From: Actinoalloteichus fjordicus
GTDB taxonomy: Bacteria; Actinomycetota; Actinomycetes; Mycobacteriales; Pseudonocardiaceae
Length of the DNA stretch: 64,000 nt
NCBI RefSeq assembly: GCF_001941625.1
Contig: NZ_CP016076.1
Location: forward strand, 1,798,001-1,862,000
Direction: 5' to 3'
This document shows, in pieces, positions 1 to 14,332 of this stretch. The notes beneath the pieces are model-generated. The model was given only the letters and a program-made list of their open reading frames with translations, had not been told where the DNA came from and made no database searches. Position numbers and translations under genes: made by a program. Positions within the stretch are counted from its first letter, which is position 1. Each line of letters begins with the position of its first letter.

Positions 1-275
1 GCGGGCCGGGAGTCGGATCCGCGTCGTGCCGGTGTGCCGAGGCGGCCGAAGCCTGCGAGGCTCTCGGGTGAGGCGAGGCGCTGCCTCGGAGCTCGACTGA
101 GGGAGCAGGGTCGCCTGCGTGGCTCCAGCCGACGAAGTGACTCTCGGTGCGGTTCGCCGTGCAGGTCCAGCCGCCGCGTGATCTTCGGCGCTGCTCGCCG
201 GGTGCCGTCCGTCGCGCCGCAGGCCGCCGGGACGACGAGATCGATCCTGCGGGGCGAGGGAGGTCGGTGCAGTCG

Positions 276-1562
276 ATGGAGTTGGAGATCGATCCGCTCG
301 ACGGCATGGCGGACCGGCCGCCTGTCGTCCGGGTGCGCGCTGCCTCACACGTCGGGGTCAAGCTGGAGCTGCGGATCACCGATGCGGCAGGCCATGCCTG
401 GACCTCGCTCAACACTTATGGCGCCGATGTCTCCGGACTGGTCGACCTCGGTACGCACGAGCCGCTGACCGGCACGTATCAGGGCATCGACCCCGCAGGT
501 CCGTGGTGGTCGATGCGCTTCGCCGCGCCGGGGCGGGCGCCCGTCGACTTCAGCGCCGCACCCGACTCGCTCACCTGCCGCGTGACCGCGCAGGCAGGCG
601 CGGAGACCGCGGTCGCGACGGTGGTGCGGCGGTGGGCCGCCGCTGGGGTGGAACGGCAGGACCATGACGTGCCGGGCAGCACCATCAGCGTCTTCACTCC
701 GGCGGGTTCCGGGCGCGGCCCAGGGGTGCTCATCGTGCCGGGGTTCACCGGCGGCGCGGCGATGCTGCCCAGAGCGGCCCTGCTCGCGTCGCGCGGCTAT
801 GTGGCGGTCGTCGTGGACTACCTGAGTGACGAGCGAACGCAGCCGGGGTTCACCGAGGTGCCGATCGAGACGATCACCGACGCTCTCGGCTGGTTGGCGG
901 CCCATCCCAGGGTCGACGCCGATCGGATCGGCGTGTTCGCCTCCTCGGCGGGCTGTGTGGGTGCCCTCGCCGCGCTGGCCTATCTCGATCACCATCCGAT
1001 TCGCGCCATCGCGCTGGTGTCCCCGAGTTCCGTCGTGTGGCAGGCCGCTGCCGCGGGCGGGCCGCCTGCCCGCACGTCCTCGTGGACTCATCGAGGCAGG
1101 CCGCTGCCGTGGGTGCGGGTCCGGGCAGGCAGGCTGCTTCCCGAACTGCTCGGGCAGGCCGTCCGACATCGGGTCGCCCGCCATCCCCGCCCGACTGCGC
1201 TGCACCTGCGCTCGTCCTACGCCGCAGGGCTGCGCAATCTCGCGGAGGTGGACCGCGCGACCATCCCGGTGGAGCGGATCGACGCCCCGCTGCTCCTGCT
1301 CTGCGGAGAGGACGACCAGCTCTGGCCCGCCGATCAGATGGCTCGCGCGATGGTGGCTCGACGCGGCGTGCACGGCATCGCTCATCAGGACGAGACCCGG
1401 ACCTTCCCCGACGCGGGGCACTTCCTGCGTCCGCCTCTGGTGCCGACCACCGCAGCATGGAGCGAGACCCTGATGGCGGGCGGCTCCGCCGAGGGGATCG
1501 CGCTCGCCCAGCAGGAGTCATGGGACGCGACCCTTTCCTTCCTCGCCCGGCGGCTGGCCTGA
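276..1562 (+). CDS. BAAT/acyl-CoA thioesterase-type alpha/beta hydrolase
   Basis: Probably hydrolyses or transfers an acyl group (bile-acid-CoA:amino-acid N-acyltransferase / acyl-CoA thioesterase family); the substrate is unknown. The 428-residue protein has an N-terminal beta-rich thioester-hydrolase-like part (roughly residues 10-130) and an alpha/beta-hydrolase C-terminal part with an oxyanion loop of the type VPGFTGG. The nucleophile elbow reads ASSAG with Ser224, so the first Gly of GxSxG is Ala. An acidic loop CGEDDQLWP and a late DAGHF motif supply the likely Asp and His. An open frame continues upstream to 147, but I chose the ATG at 276 because the family homology begins there and a GAGGGAGG purine tract lies about ten bases upstream. 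The 275 bases before it show no convincing gene. Fold is confident, substrate is not. Confidence 0.8.
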   Translation: MELEIDPLDGMADRPPVVRVRAASHVGVKLELRITDAAGHAWTSLNTYGADVSGLVDLGTHEPLTGTYQGIDPAGPWWSMRFAAPGRAPVDFSAAPDSLTCRVTAQAGAETAVATVVRRWAAAGVERQDHDVPGSTISVFTPAGSGRGPGVLIVPGFTGGAAMLPRAALLASRGYVAVVVDYLSDERTQPGFTEVPIETITDALGWLAAHPRVDADRIGVFASSAGCVGALAALAYLDHHPIRAIALVSPSSVVWQAAAAGGPPARTSSWTHRGRPLPWVRVRAGRLLPELLGQAVRHRVARHPRPTALHLRSSYAAGLRNLAEVDRATIPVERIDAPLLLLCGEDDQLWPADQMARAMVARRGVHGIAHQDETRTFPDAGHFLRPPLVPTTAAWSETLMAGGSAEGIALAQQESWDATLSFLARRLA

Positions 1563-1940
1563 TCGCGGCCAGGTGGGGGAGCGAGATCTCCTCGGGCACA
1601 TCCGGGGGGAGAGCGCGTGCTCCGACGTCGGCTCGGCGTCTGCCTGCGGTCGGCGGCGTCGCCGCGTCGCCGCTGATCACTGCGGCGGGTGGGGGCACGA
1701 TCTCGGCCGTGCACAGGCGGCCTTGGTGGTCTGGCCGGTCTGGCCGGAGCGTGCCGGTTCGCGGTTGCTCCGTCGAGCGGCGGCGTGGCCGGCCGGGAAG
1801 AGTCCAGTCGGGACCTCCTGGTGCCGCGACACGGAGGATCGGTGTCCTGCCTGCCTGCGAGCGGTGCGCCCGGCGGCAGGCCGACGGCGGCACGGTCGGT
1901 CGTGTGGGCAGTCCGGAGAGCTGTTGAGACGGAGGCGGAG
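1563..1940. other. intergenic region, no feature seen
   Basis: 378 bases between two same-strand hydrolase genes. Open frames on both strands are compositionally like out-of-frame GC-rich DNA (Arg/Pro/Ala rich). I see no clear hairpin terminator or promoter. The GGAGGCGG Shine-Dalgarno of the next gene lies at its right end. Confidence 0.5.
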
Positions 1941-2546
1941 ATGTCGGATCGACAGGTGCTCCTGCTGCACGGCTGGCGTACGCCCACGCCGGATCACTGG
2001 CAGCTGTGGCTGGCGCCCCGCGCCTACAAGCACGGCTGGGACGTCGACTTCCCGCGCCTGCCCGCAGCGGACACGCCGATGCTGGCCGACTGGCTGCCCG
2101 TGGTGCAGGCGCGAGTCGCCCGCGTCCCCCGTGCCACCGAGCTCGTGGTGGTCGCGCACTGTTGCGGGGCCTTGACCTGGATGCATCATGCTGCCGTGCT
2201 CGGCGGGCGAGGCAGGCGGGCGGATCGCGTGCTGCTGGTGGCCCCGCCCGGTCGTCGCTGGCGTCACCCCGATCTGAGCGGGATGCCGTATCCGCCGGTC
2301 GACGGGTGGAGCCTGCGCCGGGCGGCGGGAGTCACGCGCCTGGTCGCGGGCGTCGACGACCCGTGGGGCGGCGTCGCGGAGACCACCATCCTGGGCCGGA
2401 CGCTGGGGGTGGAGGTCGACGTGGTGCCCGGCGGGCGGCATCTGGACCCTGAGTCCGGCTTCGGGCCGTGGCCGCAGGTGTTGGACTGGCTGATGGACCC
2501 GGGGGCGGCGGACCTGAACACCGCCCGCCGAGACCCGCCGCGCTGA
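1941..2546 (+). CDS. RBBP9/YdeN-family hydrolase with Cys at the nucleophile site
   Basis: A small alpha/beta hydrolase (201 residues) of the RBBP9/YdeN (DUF1234-like) type. It starts with LLLHGWRTPTPDHWQLWL, the typical N-terminal oxyanion segment, and ends with DDPWGG and GGRHLDPESGFGPW, which carry the expected Asp and His. The nucleophile elbow is V71-A72-H73-C74-C75-G76, where relatives usually have (G/A)HSxG. The catalytic Ser is therefore replaced by Cys74, which gives either a cysteine hydrolase or an inactive protein. Start: ATG with GGAGGCGG seven bases upstream. The frame is open further upstream, but there it has no family-like sequence. It is followed by a convergent esterase gene. 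Confidence 0.8.
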   Translation: MSDRQVLLLHGWRTPTPDHWQLWLAPRAYKHGWDVDFPRLPAADTPMLADWLPVVQARVARVPRATELVVVAHCCGALTWMHHAAVLGGRGRRADRVLLVAPPGRRWRHPDLSGMPYPPVDGWSLRRAAGVTRLVAGVDDPWGGVAETTILGRTLGVEVDVVPGGRHLDPESGFGPWPQVLDWLMDPGAADLNTARRDPPR

Positions 2547-2670
2547 GCCTCCGACGGCGACTCGACGACGAGATCCGGCGGGCGGCGAGTACTGCCCCTG
2601 ACGTCGGTCGGTCCGATGCCTGCCCCGGCGGTGTGGCGGCCTGGGGCGTCTGCGGGTGCGGTGATGGAGG

Positions 2671-3579
2671 TCAGCGGAGTCGGCGCCCGACGAAGGCCAG
2701 CGCGGGTGGGACGGAGGAGTCGAAGAAGGCGCGAGTGTGGCCGCCGGGGCTCAGCTCCGCGACCTCGGGGCGGGCCTTCTCGATGAACTGCCGGGCTCCC
2801 TCGATGAAGCCGTCCTCGGTACCGCACCAGATGCCCACCGGGACGTTGCCGAGGGCAGGGATGTTGCGCAGCGGGTCCATGCTCGCCCAGTCCGCCTCGT
2901 CGTGGAAGGCGTTGCGCTGGCTCATCTCGTCCCAGCTGAGGATCAACGCCGGGGCGATCGCCCCGACCGCCCGCAGCGGCCTGCCCTGTTCCCGCCGCCT
3001 GCGCGCGTACAACAGGGCGCCGAAACCACCCATCGAGACGCCTACCGCCGCCTCCGGCATGCCGAGTCCCCGTGCCGCCGCCCAGACCGGCACCTCACGC
3101 AGCAGCATCCCCATCGAGTCGTCGCCCTTGGTGTGCTCATGCCAGTAGTCGTCGCCGCCGTCCACGGCCATCACGGCGAACGGGGTGCCGCCTGCCGAGA
3201 TCGTGGCGTCGAGCGTGTCGGGCATCGGTGCGGCGGTGACCTCCTCGGAGTTGCCGGTCCTGCCGTGCAGCACCACACAGACCGGGAGTCGACGGGCGTA
3301 CGACCCGGCGGGGATGAGGGTGACCAGACCGACGTTCCGGCCGCGTGCCTCCGACCACACCTGTTCGCGGCGGACCACCGCACGCGACATGCCGCCGCTG
3401 AGCAACTCCCCGAGGGACATGCCGCCCGCCATGCCGGTGGCCGGGTGCGCCGTGCCCTGTGTCAGCGCCCCGCCGGTGGCCACCGCGACCGCGCCGAGCC
3501 CGGACAGTCCCGCGATCATGGTCAGGAAACGGCGCCTGCCTGGATCGCGCGCCGAGTCGACAGTGGGGTCTGGTGCCAT
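2671..3579 (-). CDS. Tat-exported esterase (antigen-85/esterase D-like fold)
   Basis: A predicted secreted alpha/beta hydrolase of 302 residues. The N-terminus has a twin-arginine signal (RRRFLTM at residues 15-21) followed by a hydrophobic stretch, so export by Tat with a possible uncleaved anchor is likely. The mature part has a putative-esterase (PF00756-like) architecture: VVLHGRTG oxyanion region, nucleophile motif GVSMGG, an acidic loop GTEDGF and a C-terminal GGHTRAFF carrying the likely catalytic His. The start ATG at 3579 has GGAGG nine bases upstream. Substrate unknown; mycolyl transfer is not implied. It is convergent with the preceding hydrolase gene and co-oriented with fdhD upstream. 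Confidence 0.8.
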   Translation of the reverse strand: MAPDPTVDSARDPGRRRFLTMIAGLSGLGAVAVATGGALTQGTAHPATGMAGGMSLGELLSGGMSRAVVRREQVWSEARGRNVGLVTLIPAGSYARRLPVCVVLHGRTGNSEEVTAAPMPDTLDATISAGGTPFAVMAVDGGDDYWHEHTKGDDSMGMLLREVPVWAAARGLGMPEAAVGVSMGGFGALLYARRRREQGRPLRAVGAIAPALILSWDEMSQRNAFHDEADWASMDPLRNIPALGNVPVGIWCGTEDGFIEGARQFIEKARPEVAELSPGGHTRAFFDSSVPPALAFVGRRLR

Positions 3580-3691
3580 GGAAGGGCCTCCTCGACGTCA
3601 GGGTCTGGGAGCAGGTTCAGACCCACCGTCGTCGAGCCGTGCCGGGTCGGCCACCGCTGCTCACGTTTAGGCGAGTGACGTCGGAGTGAAT

Positions 3692-4570
3692 TCACCTGGA
3701 GGAGGGCGTGGCGGGTGATTCCGCGCGGTCCGCGTCCGTGTCGTGGGCGGTGGTCACCCGTTCCCGACCGACGTAGACGTTCATCGAGTCCCCTCGGAGG
3801 AAGCCGATCAGGGTCATGCCCTGTTCCTCGGCGAGGTCGACCGCCAGTGACGACGGTGCGGACACGGCGGCCAGCACGGGAACCCCCGCCATCGCCGCCT
3901 TCTGCACGAGTTCGAACGACGCCCGCCCCGACACCATGAGCACGCAGCCCGTCAGCGGGACGCGGCCGTCCAACAGCGCCCAGCCGAGCACCTTGTCCAC
4001 GGCGTTGTGTCTGCCGACGTCCTCGCGGGCGGCGAGCAGCCTGCCGTCCCCGGTGAACAGGCCTGCGGCGTGCAGGCCGCCGGTCGCGTCGAAGACCCGC
4101 TGTGCCTCGCGCAGGGCGACCGGCAGCCGCGTCAGAGTGTCGACGCTCACCCGCGCCTCGTCGGCGGCGGGGGAGAACCGGGTGCTCAGCCGGACCGCGT
4201 CGAGGGCGGCCTTACCGCAGACCCCGCAGGAGGACGTGGTGTAGAAATTCCGCTCGACGCCGGTCTCCGGCGGCGGGACTCCCTCGGCGAGCGCGATGTC
4301 CAGGACGTTGTAGGTGTTGCGTCCCTCGTCGTCGACACCGTCGCAGTACCGGGCGATCGAGACGTCCTCACGATGTGCGATGACGCCCTCGGTGAGCAGG
4401 AAGCCATGGGCGAGTTCGACGTCGCTGCCGGGTGTGCGCATCGTCACCGCGAGAGGGCGGCCGTTCACCCGAGTCTCGAGCGGTTCCTCGACCGCCAGCG
4501 AGTCCGGACGGGTCCTGGCTCCCGTCGCCGTGACACGCAGCACCTGCCTGCGCACGGTCACTCGTCCCAT
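3692..4570 (-). CDS. fdhD: formate dehydrogenase accessory sulfurtransferase FdhD
   Basis: Transfers sulfur from a cysteine desulfurase to the bis-MGD molybdenum cofactor, a step required for active formate dehydrogenase. The 292-residue protein contains the conserved stretches [21 protein letters not shown], the SSCGVCG motif with two Cys separated by two residues (the sulfur-relay cysteines of the family), GRHNAVDKV and [13 protein letters not shown]. Length matches the family. It is divergent from the OFA-type transporter and close to the molybdopterin oxidoreductase at 6626-8941, its likely client. Start is the ATG at 4570. A short 18-bp palindrome lies in the shared upstream region. Confidence 0.95.
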   Translation of the reverse strand: MGRVTVRRQVLRVTATGARTRPDSLAVEEPLETRVNGRPLAVTMRTPGSDVELAHGFLLTEGVIAHREDVSIARYCDGVDDEGRNTYNVLDIALAEGVPPPETGVERNFYTTSSCGVCGKAALDAVRLSTRFSPAADEARVSVDTLTRLPVALREAQRVFDATGGLHAAGLFTGDGRLLAAREDVGRHNAVDKVLGWALLDGRVPLTGCVLMVSGRASFELVQKAAMAGVPVLAAVSAPSSLAVDLAEEQGMTLIGFLRGDSMNVYVGRERVTTAHDTDADRAESPATPSSR

Positions 4571-4992
4571 CTGCGTGCCTCCGTCGGGTTCGGGACGGGG
4601 TCCCGAGTCGGGGCCCTGATCACCCGACGGTACCTGGCACGACCAACCGCCATCGTCGTTGCGCTACGTGGCCAAGCTGCGGTTGTGTCGCTTGTTCGAG
4701 TGGTCACTCGAAGGGATGAGAGAACGGTCGGCGGGCGGGGACTTTCCTCGGCCGCGGATCGTCCGCGTGTCGGATTTCTGGGAGGTCTGCCGCCGTGCGT
4801 CGGGGTAGGCGCAACCACGCCGTGGTCAAAAGTACTGGTAGCGGATCTGATGCACCGGAAGCATCTCGGCGGGTCCGACCGGTGTCCGTGGTGGGGCCGA
4901 GAATTCGATCGGCCGGATGCTCGAAAGATCGGGGTCACCCGAGGTAGCGTCCCTTCACCCGTTCCGGTGTTAGTCGCGTGCTTGGAGTGGCG
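4571..4992. other. divergent fdhD / OFA transporter intergenic region
   Basis: 422 bases between two divergent genes. It holds an 18-bp inverted repeat (4695-4712, listed separately) and a somewhat more A/T-rich stretch around 4825-4850 that could carry a promoter. I could not settle on clear -35/-10 pairs. No convincing small gene. Confidence 0.5.
4695..4712. promoter_or_regulatory. 18-bp palindrome, candidate operator
   Basis: Perfect 8-bp arms TTCGAGTG / CACTCGAA around a central GT, between divergent fdhD and the transporter. Size and symmetry fit a dimeric regulator site (GntR, TetR or MarR type). No regulator gene is adjacent, so assignment is inference. Confidence 0.4.
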
Positions 4993-6414
4993 ATGTCTCA
5001 GGGTCTGCTCGATCGGTCGAGGATCGTCGCCGCGCCGGGGTGGAGTCGATGGCTCGTCCCGCCTGCGGCGTTGTCCGTGCACCTGGCCATCGGACAGGCC
5101 TACGCGTGGAGCGTGTTCAAACCCCCGCTGGAGTCCGCGATGGACCTATCGGGAACTCAGAGCGCGCTGCCCTTCCAACTCGGCATCGTCATGCTCGGGC
5201 TCTCGGCCGCATTCGGCGGCACCTTCGTCGAGCGCAACGGACCACGGTGGGCGATGTTCGTCTCACTGGTCTGCTTCTCCACCGGCTTCCTCGTCGCCGC
5301 GCTGGGCGTGGCCACCGGGCAGTTCTGGCTGGTGGTGCTCGGCTACGGCGGCATCGGCGGCGTCGGTCTCGGCATCGGCTACATCTCGCCGGTCTCGACG
5401 TTGATCAAATGGTTCCCAGACCGGCCTGGCATGGCCACCGGCATCGCCATCATGGGCTTCGGCGGCGGTGCGTTGATCGCCGCGCCCTGGTCGTCCTGGA
5501 TGCTCGACAGCTTCGGCGCGGACTCGTCGGGCATCGCCACGACGCTCGTCGTCCACGGTCTCGCCTATGCCGCGTTCATGTCTCTCGGCGTGCTGTTGAT
5601 CCGGGTTCCCGCAGCCGACTGGCGGCCACCTGGCCCGCCCCGCACGGCGGCCACGGCGCGACGGATGATCACGACCGCGAACGTGTCCGCCCGCAACGCC
5701 GTGCGCACCCCGCAGTTCTGGTGCCTCTGGGTGGTGTTGTGTCTCAACGTGACGGCGGGCATCGGCATTCTGGAGAAGGCCGCGCCGATGATCATCGACT
5801 TCTTCGCCGACACCGCGACGCCGGTGGCGGCGGGCGCGGCGGCAGGCTTCGTCGCGCTGCTGTCACTGACCAACATGGCGGGCCGCTTCATCTGGTCCTC
5901 GACCTCCGACGTGATCGGTCGTAAGAACGTCTATCGCGTCTACCTCGGGGCGGGCGCCCTGCTCTACCTGGTGATCGCCCTGGCAGGCAGCCTGTCCACG
6001 CCGGTCTTCGTGCTTGCCGCGATGGGCATCCTGTCCTTCTACGGCGGCGGGTTCGCCACCGTCCCGGCCTACCTCAAGGACCTGTTCGGGACCTACCAGG
6101 TCGGGGCGATCCACGGCAGGCTGCTGACGGCCTGGTCGGTGGCGGGCGTGCTGGGACCGTTGATCGTCAACGCCGTCGCCGACTCGCAGGAGGCGGCGGG
6201 CCGTACGGGCTCCGACCTCTACACCCTGTCCCTGTTCGTCATGATCGGGCTGCTCCTGGTCGGCTTCGTCGCCAACGAACTGATCCGCCCGGTGGACTCT
6301 CGACACCACGAGCCTGCCGAGGGCGGTCAGGCCCCCGCCGAGAAGTCAGAGAAGGCCGAGCAGACGGCGAAGCCTGAGCAGACGGCGAAGTCCGAGAAGG
6401 GAGCCACCCGATGA
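4993..6414 (+). CDS. OFA-type MFS transporter (oxalate/formate antiporter family)
   Basis: Twelve-helix major facilitator of the oxalate:formate antiporter (OxlT/OFA) family, about 473 residues. Seen: VHLAIGQAYAWSVFKPPL in the first helix, a Gly-rich GYGGIGGVGLGIGYISPVS segment in helix 4, KWFPDRPGMATGIAIMGFGGGA after it, and GRFIWSSTSDVIGRKN between helices 8 and 9. All are typical of OFA transporters. The C-terminus is a hydrophilic Lys/Glu tail with KPEQTAK-like repeats. I chose ATG 4993 (GGAG five bases upstream) over an in-frame GTG at 4978. The stop overlaps the next start (ATGA). Neighbours FdhD and a formate-dehydrogenase-like enzyme suggest formate or oxalate as the substrate; transport specificity is inferred. 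Confidence 0.88.
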   Translation: MSQGLLDRSRIVAAPGWSRWLVPPAALSVHLAIGQAYAWSVFKPPLESAMDLSGTQSALPFQLGIVMLGLSAAFGGTFVERNGPRWAMFVSLVCFSTGFLVAALGVATGQFWLVVLGYGGIGGVGLGIGYISPVSTLIKWFPDRPGMATGIAIMGFGGGALIAAPWSSWMLDSFGADSSGIATTLVVHGLAYAAFMSLGVLLIRVPAADWRPPGPPRTAATARRMITTANVSARNAVRTPQFWCLWVVLCLNVTAGIGILEKAAPMIIDFFADTATPVAAGAAAGFVALLSLTNMAGRFIWSSTSDVIGRKNVYRVYLGAGALLYLVIALAGSLSTPVFVLAAMGILSFYGGGFATVPAYLKDLFGTYQVGAIHGRLLTAWSVAGVLGPLIVNAVADSQEAAGRTGSDLYTLSLFVMIGLLLVGFVANELIRPVDSRHHEPAEGGQAPAEKSEKAEQTAKPEQTAKSEKGATR

Positions 6415-6557
6415 GCGCCGAGGACGCGCTGCCAGAGGGAACCCCGGCCCGCCGCCGGATCGGGCTGATGACCTTCGCCTGGCTGTGGGTCGGGCTGCCC
6501 TTCGCCTACGGGCTTGCGGAGCTCGTCCGCACCGTGACCAGGCTCTTCGTCGGCTGA
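6411..6557 (+). CDS. MFS transporter small subunit (48 aa)
   Basis: A short gene overlapping the transporter stop by ATGA. It encodes 48 residues: a polar N-terminus with ARRR, one hydrophobic helix (MTFAWLWVGLPFAYGLAEL) and a short tail ending RLFVG. The tight coupling, the charge pattern (positive side inside) and its position after an OFA-family transporter match the small proteins annotated in actinomycetes as 'MFS transporter small subunit'. Its role (assembly or stability of the carrier) is inferred from linkage. Confidence 0.75.
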   Translation: MSAEDALPEGTPARRRIGLMTFAWLWVGLPFAYGLAELVRTVTRLFVG

Positions 6558-6625
6558 CGCACCCGGACCGGCACTCGGCGTGCCGCCGAGGCCGGTCCGA
6601 CGTCCGAGCAGGTCCGAATCGGGCG

Positions 6626-8941
<2,316 letters not shown>

Positions 8942-9124
8942 TCTCACATCCTGCGACAAGGAGGGCGGGAGGACAAAGGGGTCTTGACGTCCTGTCTCGC
9001 CACGGCCTCGACACCGAACCCGCCGGGAGGGGGAGTCGGCGGGATCCGGTCGGTCAGGCCTGCCGTGGTCGGCGCGTAGGCGATGCGGCCGGCTACGGCA
9101 TGGGCGGCGCGGGCGTGCCGTCGC

Positions 9125-10120
9125 TCAGCAGTTGCCTTCGGTGGGCATGGGCTGCGTGGCGTCGAACATGCCCTGGATCTCGGTCTCGTCGGGCATCGCG
9201 ACGAGCTCCGGGCTCTCCTCGGCGAAGCCGGGGGCCAGGAAGCCGCGATCGGCGACGTCGCAGGCCATCCCGTAGCTGAAGCTCACCAGTTCCTCGGCCC
9301 ACAGCCCGTGTGAGGTGTCCGCCCATTCCTGCCCGGTCACATAGGAGTAGTCCTGTTCTATGCGGTTGAAGACCACCAGGTCGGTGTTGGTGAGGCCCGA
9401 GGTCTCCGCGAGGTCGGCAGGCGGTTCGAAGGCATAGGCGAACAGATAGTTGGTGCGCACCAGGATCTCGCCGTCCTCGTCCAGCTCGACGGTCATCTCC
9501 CCGTCCACCCTGGGCGGCACCGGCAGCAACGGGTCCTCACCGATCCGGGTGATCCACAGCCCCGCCTCGACGTCGTCCTCGGCGAAGGTCTCGCGCAGGC
9601 CGGTCTGGAGATCAGGCGCGAGCAGGGAGAGATAGCCCTCCGGATCGTGCTCGGTCAGCGATCGGGGGTCCAGCCTGGCAGCGATCAGTGCTTCGCGGAC
9701 CGCCTCGACGGCGGTCGCCACCTCGTCGGCGTCGTGATCGCCGACGGGCACGGCCTCCGCCCCCACGATGCCCGCCTCGCCCTCCGCCCAGCCGGCCGCG
9801 GCCGTGCGCTCATAGGGCCTGCTCAGATCGACCTGCTGGACCGGCGGGGTCGCGGGCGTCGGGACCGTCGAGGAGACGTCCGCCTCCTCGGTCTGCTGCG
9901 CGGTGGCGGCGGGGGCGTCATCGAGCTCGTCGGCGTCCAGCATGGCGTCCAGCGCCGTCGGGCCGTAGAGCACGGCCCCCACCACGGCGGTCGTGACGGC
10001 CAGCAGTGTGACGACGATCTTCACGCCGTGTTTCGGCGGGCCGTGGTGCCCGCCCGCCGCCATCGGCGTCTCACCCCCCGACGGCTCGTCTGGCGCAGGC
10101 CTGCTCGGCTGTTCTGTCAC
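9125..10120 (-). CDS. membrane-anchored hypothetical protein
   Basis: Not recognised as a named family. About 331 residues: a Pro/Gly/His-rich cytoplasmic N-terminus (to residue ~35), one transmembrane helix (VKIVVTLLAVTTAVVGAVLYG), an acidic Ala/Asp/Glu-rich linker, then a soluble extracytoplasmic domain with many acidic residues. A late Cys pair (MACDVADRG and the C-terminal GNC) could form a disulfide. The GTG at 10120 is preceded by GAGGGGGA, a better start than the upstream in-frame ATG at 10192. The final Cys is almost the last residue. Neighbours give no functional clue. Confidence 0.7.
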   Translation of the reverse strand: MTEQPSRPAPDEPSGGETPMAAGGHHGPPKHGVKIVVTLLAVTTAVVGAVLYGPTALDAMLDADELDDAPAATAQQTEEADVSSTVPTPATPPVQQVDLSRPYERTAAAGWAEGEAGIVGAEAVPVGDHDADEVATAVEAVREALIAARLDPRSLTEHDPEGYLSLLAPDLQTGLRETFAEDDVEAGLWITRIGEDPLLPVPPRVDGEMTVELDEDGEILVRTNYLFAYAFEPPADLAETSGLTNTDLVVFNRIEQDYSYVTGQEWADTSHGLWAEELVSFSYGMACDVADRGFLAPGFAEESPELVAMPDETEIQGMFDATQPMPTEGNC

Positions 10121-10136
10121 GACGTCCCCCTCTGAA

Positions 10137-10189
10137 AAGATCAAGCGAATGTCCGCAAGATAACAGTCGAGACCGACGCTCTTGATCTT
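10137..10189. repeat. 9-bp inverted repeat with 35-bp spacer
   Basis: AAGATCAAG at 10137-10145 and its exact complement CTTGATCTT at 10181-10189, in the divergent region between the membrane protein (minus) and valS (plus). The spacer contains A/T-rich TTATCT-like sequence on the minus strand that could be a -10 element. It may be two half-sites flanking a promoter. Confidence 0.4.
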
Positions 10190-10306
10190 CAATGGCGGTG
10201 CCGGAATGGTGGCGACCGGGGGTTCGTCCCGACGCGCAGCGGCCCGGACGGCACGGCGTCGGCGCCTGGCGTGGAGGACCGCCTCAACAGGCTCGACTGC
10301 GCTCCG

Positions 10307-10312
10307 TAGACT
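10307..10312 (+). promoter_or_regulatory. -10 element of leaderless valS
   Basis: TAGACT, seven bases before the GTG start at 10320. No Shine-Dalgarno lies between. The TANNNT hexamer at this distance puts the +1 on or next to the start codon, the usual leaderless arrangement in actinomycetes. A weak TCAACA lies 17 bases upstream. Confidence 0.55.
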
Positions 10313-10319
10313 TTTTCGG

Positions 10320-12964
<2,645 letters not shown>

Positions 12965-12968
<4 letters not shown>

Positions 12969-14332
12969 GCAGCGCGGAGTCGGACGCCTTGCAGCCGTTG
13001 CGGGAGGTCGAGGAGGAACTCGACACCCGCTGGCAGGAGTCGACGGTCGCGCCGTCGCTGGATCGGATCGCCGTCCTCACCGACCTGCTCGGCTCTCCCC
13101 AGCACGCCTACCCCGTCGTGCACGTCGGCGGCACCAACGGCAAGACCTCCACGGTGCGGATGATCGACGCGCTGCTGGGGCGGATCGGGCTGCGCACCGG
13201 TCGCTTCACCAGCCCGCACCTTCAGTCGGTGACCGAGCGGATCGCCGTGGACGGCACGCCGATCTCCCCGGAACGCTATGTCGAGGTCTACCGCGACATC
13301 GAGCCCTACGTGTCGATGGTCGACGGCCGAGGCGACATCAGGATGACGAAGTTCGAGGTGCTCGCGGGCATGGCGTTCGCGGCCTTCGCCGACGCGCCCG
13401 TCGAGGCGGCCGTGATCGAGGTCGGCCTCGGCGGCGGCTGGGACGCCACCAACGTCGTCAACGGCAGGGTGAGCGTGGTGACCCCGATCGCGCTGGACCA
13501 CGTCGAGTACCTCGGCAGCGACATCCTGGGCATCGCCAAGGAGAAGGCGGGCATCATCAAGCCCGACTCGACGGCGGTGCTGGCCGCGCAGGCCCCCGAG
13601 GTCACCCGAGTGCTGTTGGAGCACTGCATCGAGGTGGGCGCGACCGTCGCGAGGGAGGACGCGGAGTTCGGCGTCCTGGAGCGGTCCGTCGCCGTCGGCG
13701 GCCAGCTGCTGCGGCTGCAAGGCCTCGGCGGGGTGTATGAGGACGTCTTCCTCCCGCTGCACGGCGCCCACCAGGCGCGTAACGCGGCGATAGCCCTCGC
13801 CTCGGTGGAGGCGTTCTTCGGTGCGGGTCAGGATCGGATGCTCGACGTCGAGGTCATCCGGGAGGGGTTCGCCGAAGTGCACAGCCCCGGCAGGCTCGAA
13901 CCGGTCCGGTCCGCGCCGACCGTCCTCGTCGACGCGGCGCACAATCCACACGGCGCCACGGCGCTGCGCGAGGCCATCGCCGCCGAGTTCGCCTTCGACC
14001 GGCTGGTGGGCGTGGTGAGCGTGCTCGGCGACAAGGACGCCGCCGGAATCCTCACCGAGCTGGGGCCGGTCGTCGATCACTTCGTCGTCACCCAGAACTC
14101 GTCCCCGAGGGCGCTGTCCGCCGAGGCACTGGGTGAGCTGGCGGTCAGCCTCTTCGGTGAGTCGCGGGTGACGGTGACCCCGGCGCTGGGGGAGGCCCTG
14201 GAGACGGCCCTGCGGATGTCCGCCGAGACCGACGACCCCGACGAACCAGCCGCGGGCCGGGGCGTGGTCGCCACCGGATCCGTCGTGACCGCAGGAGAGG
14301 CCCGTGCCTTCTTCGGGAGGAAGCCGGAATGA
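12965..14332 (+). CDS. folC: bifunctional folylpolyglutamate / dihydrofolate synthase
   Basis: Adds glutamate to dihydropteroate and folates, using ATP. The 455-residue protein shows the P-loop GGTNGKTST (residues 55-63), the [11 protein letters not shown] segment, [21 protein letters not shown] and KEKAGIIKP, all hallmarks of the Mur-ligase-like FolC fold, and a C-terminal [11 protein letters not shown] domain. The start overlaps valS by four bases and the stop overlaps the next gene, so translation is probably coupled. Confidence 0.97.
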
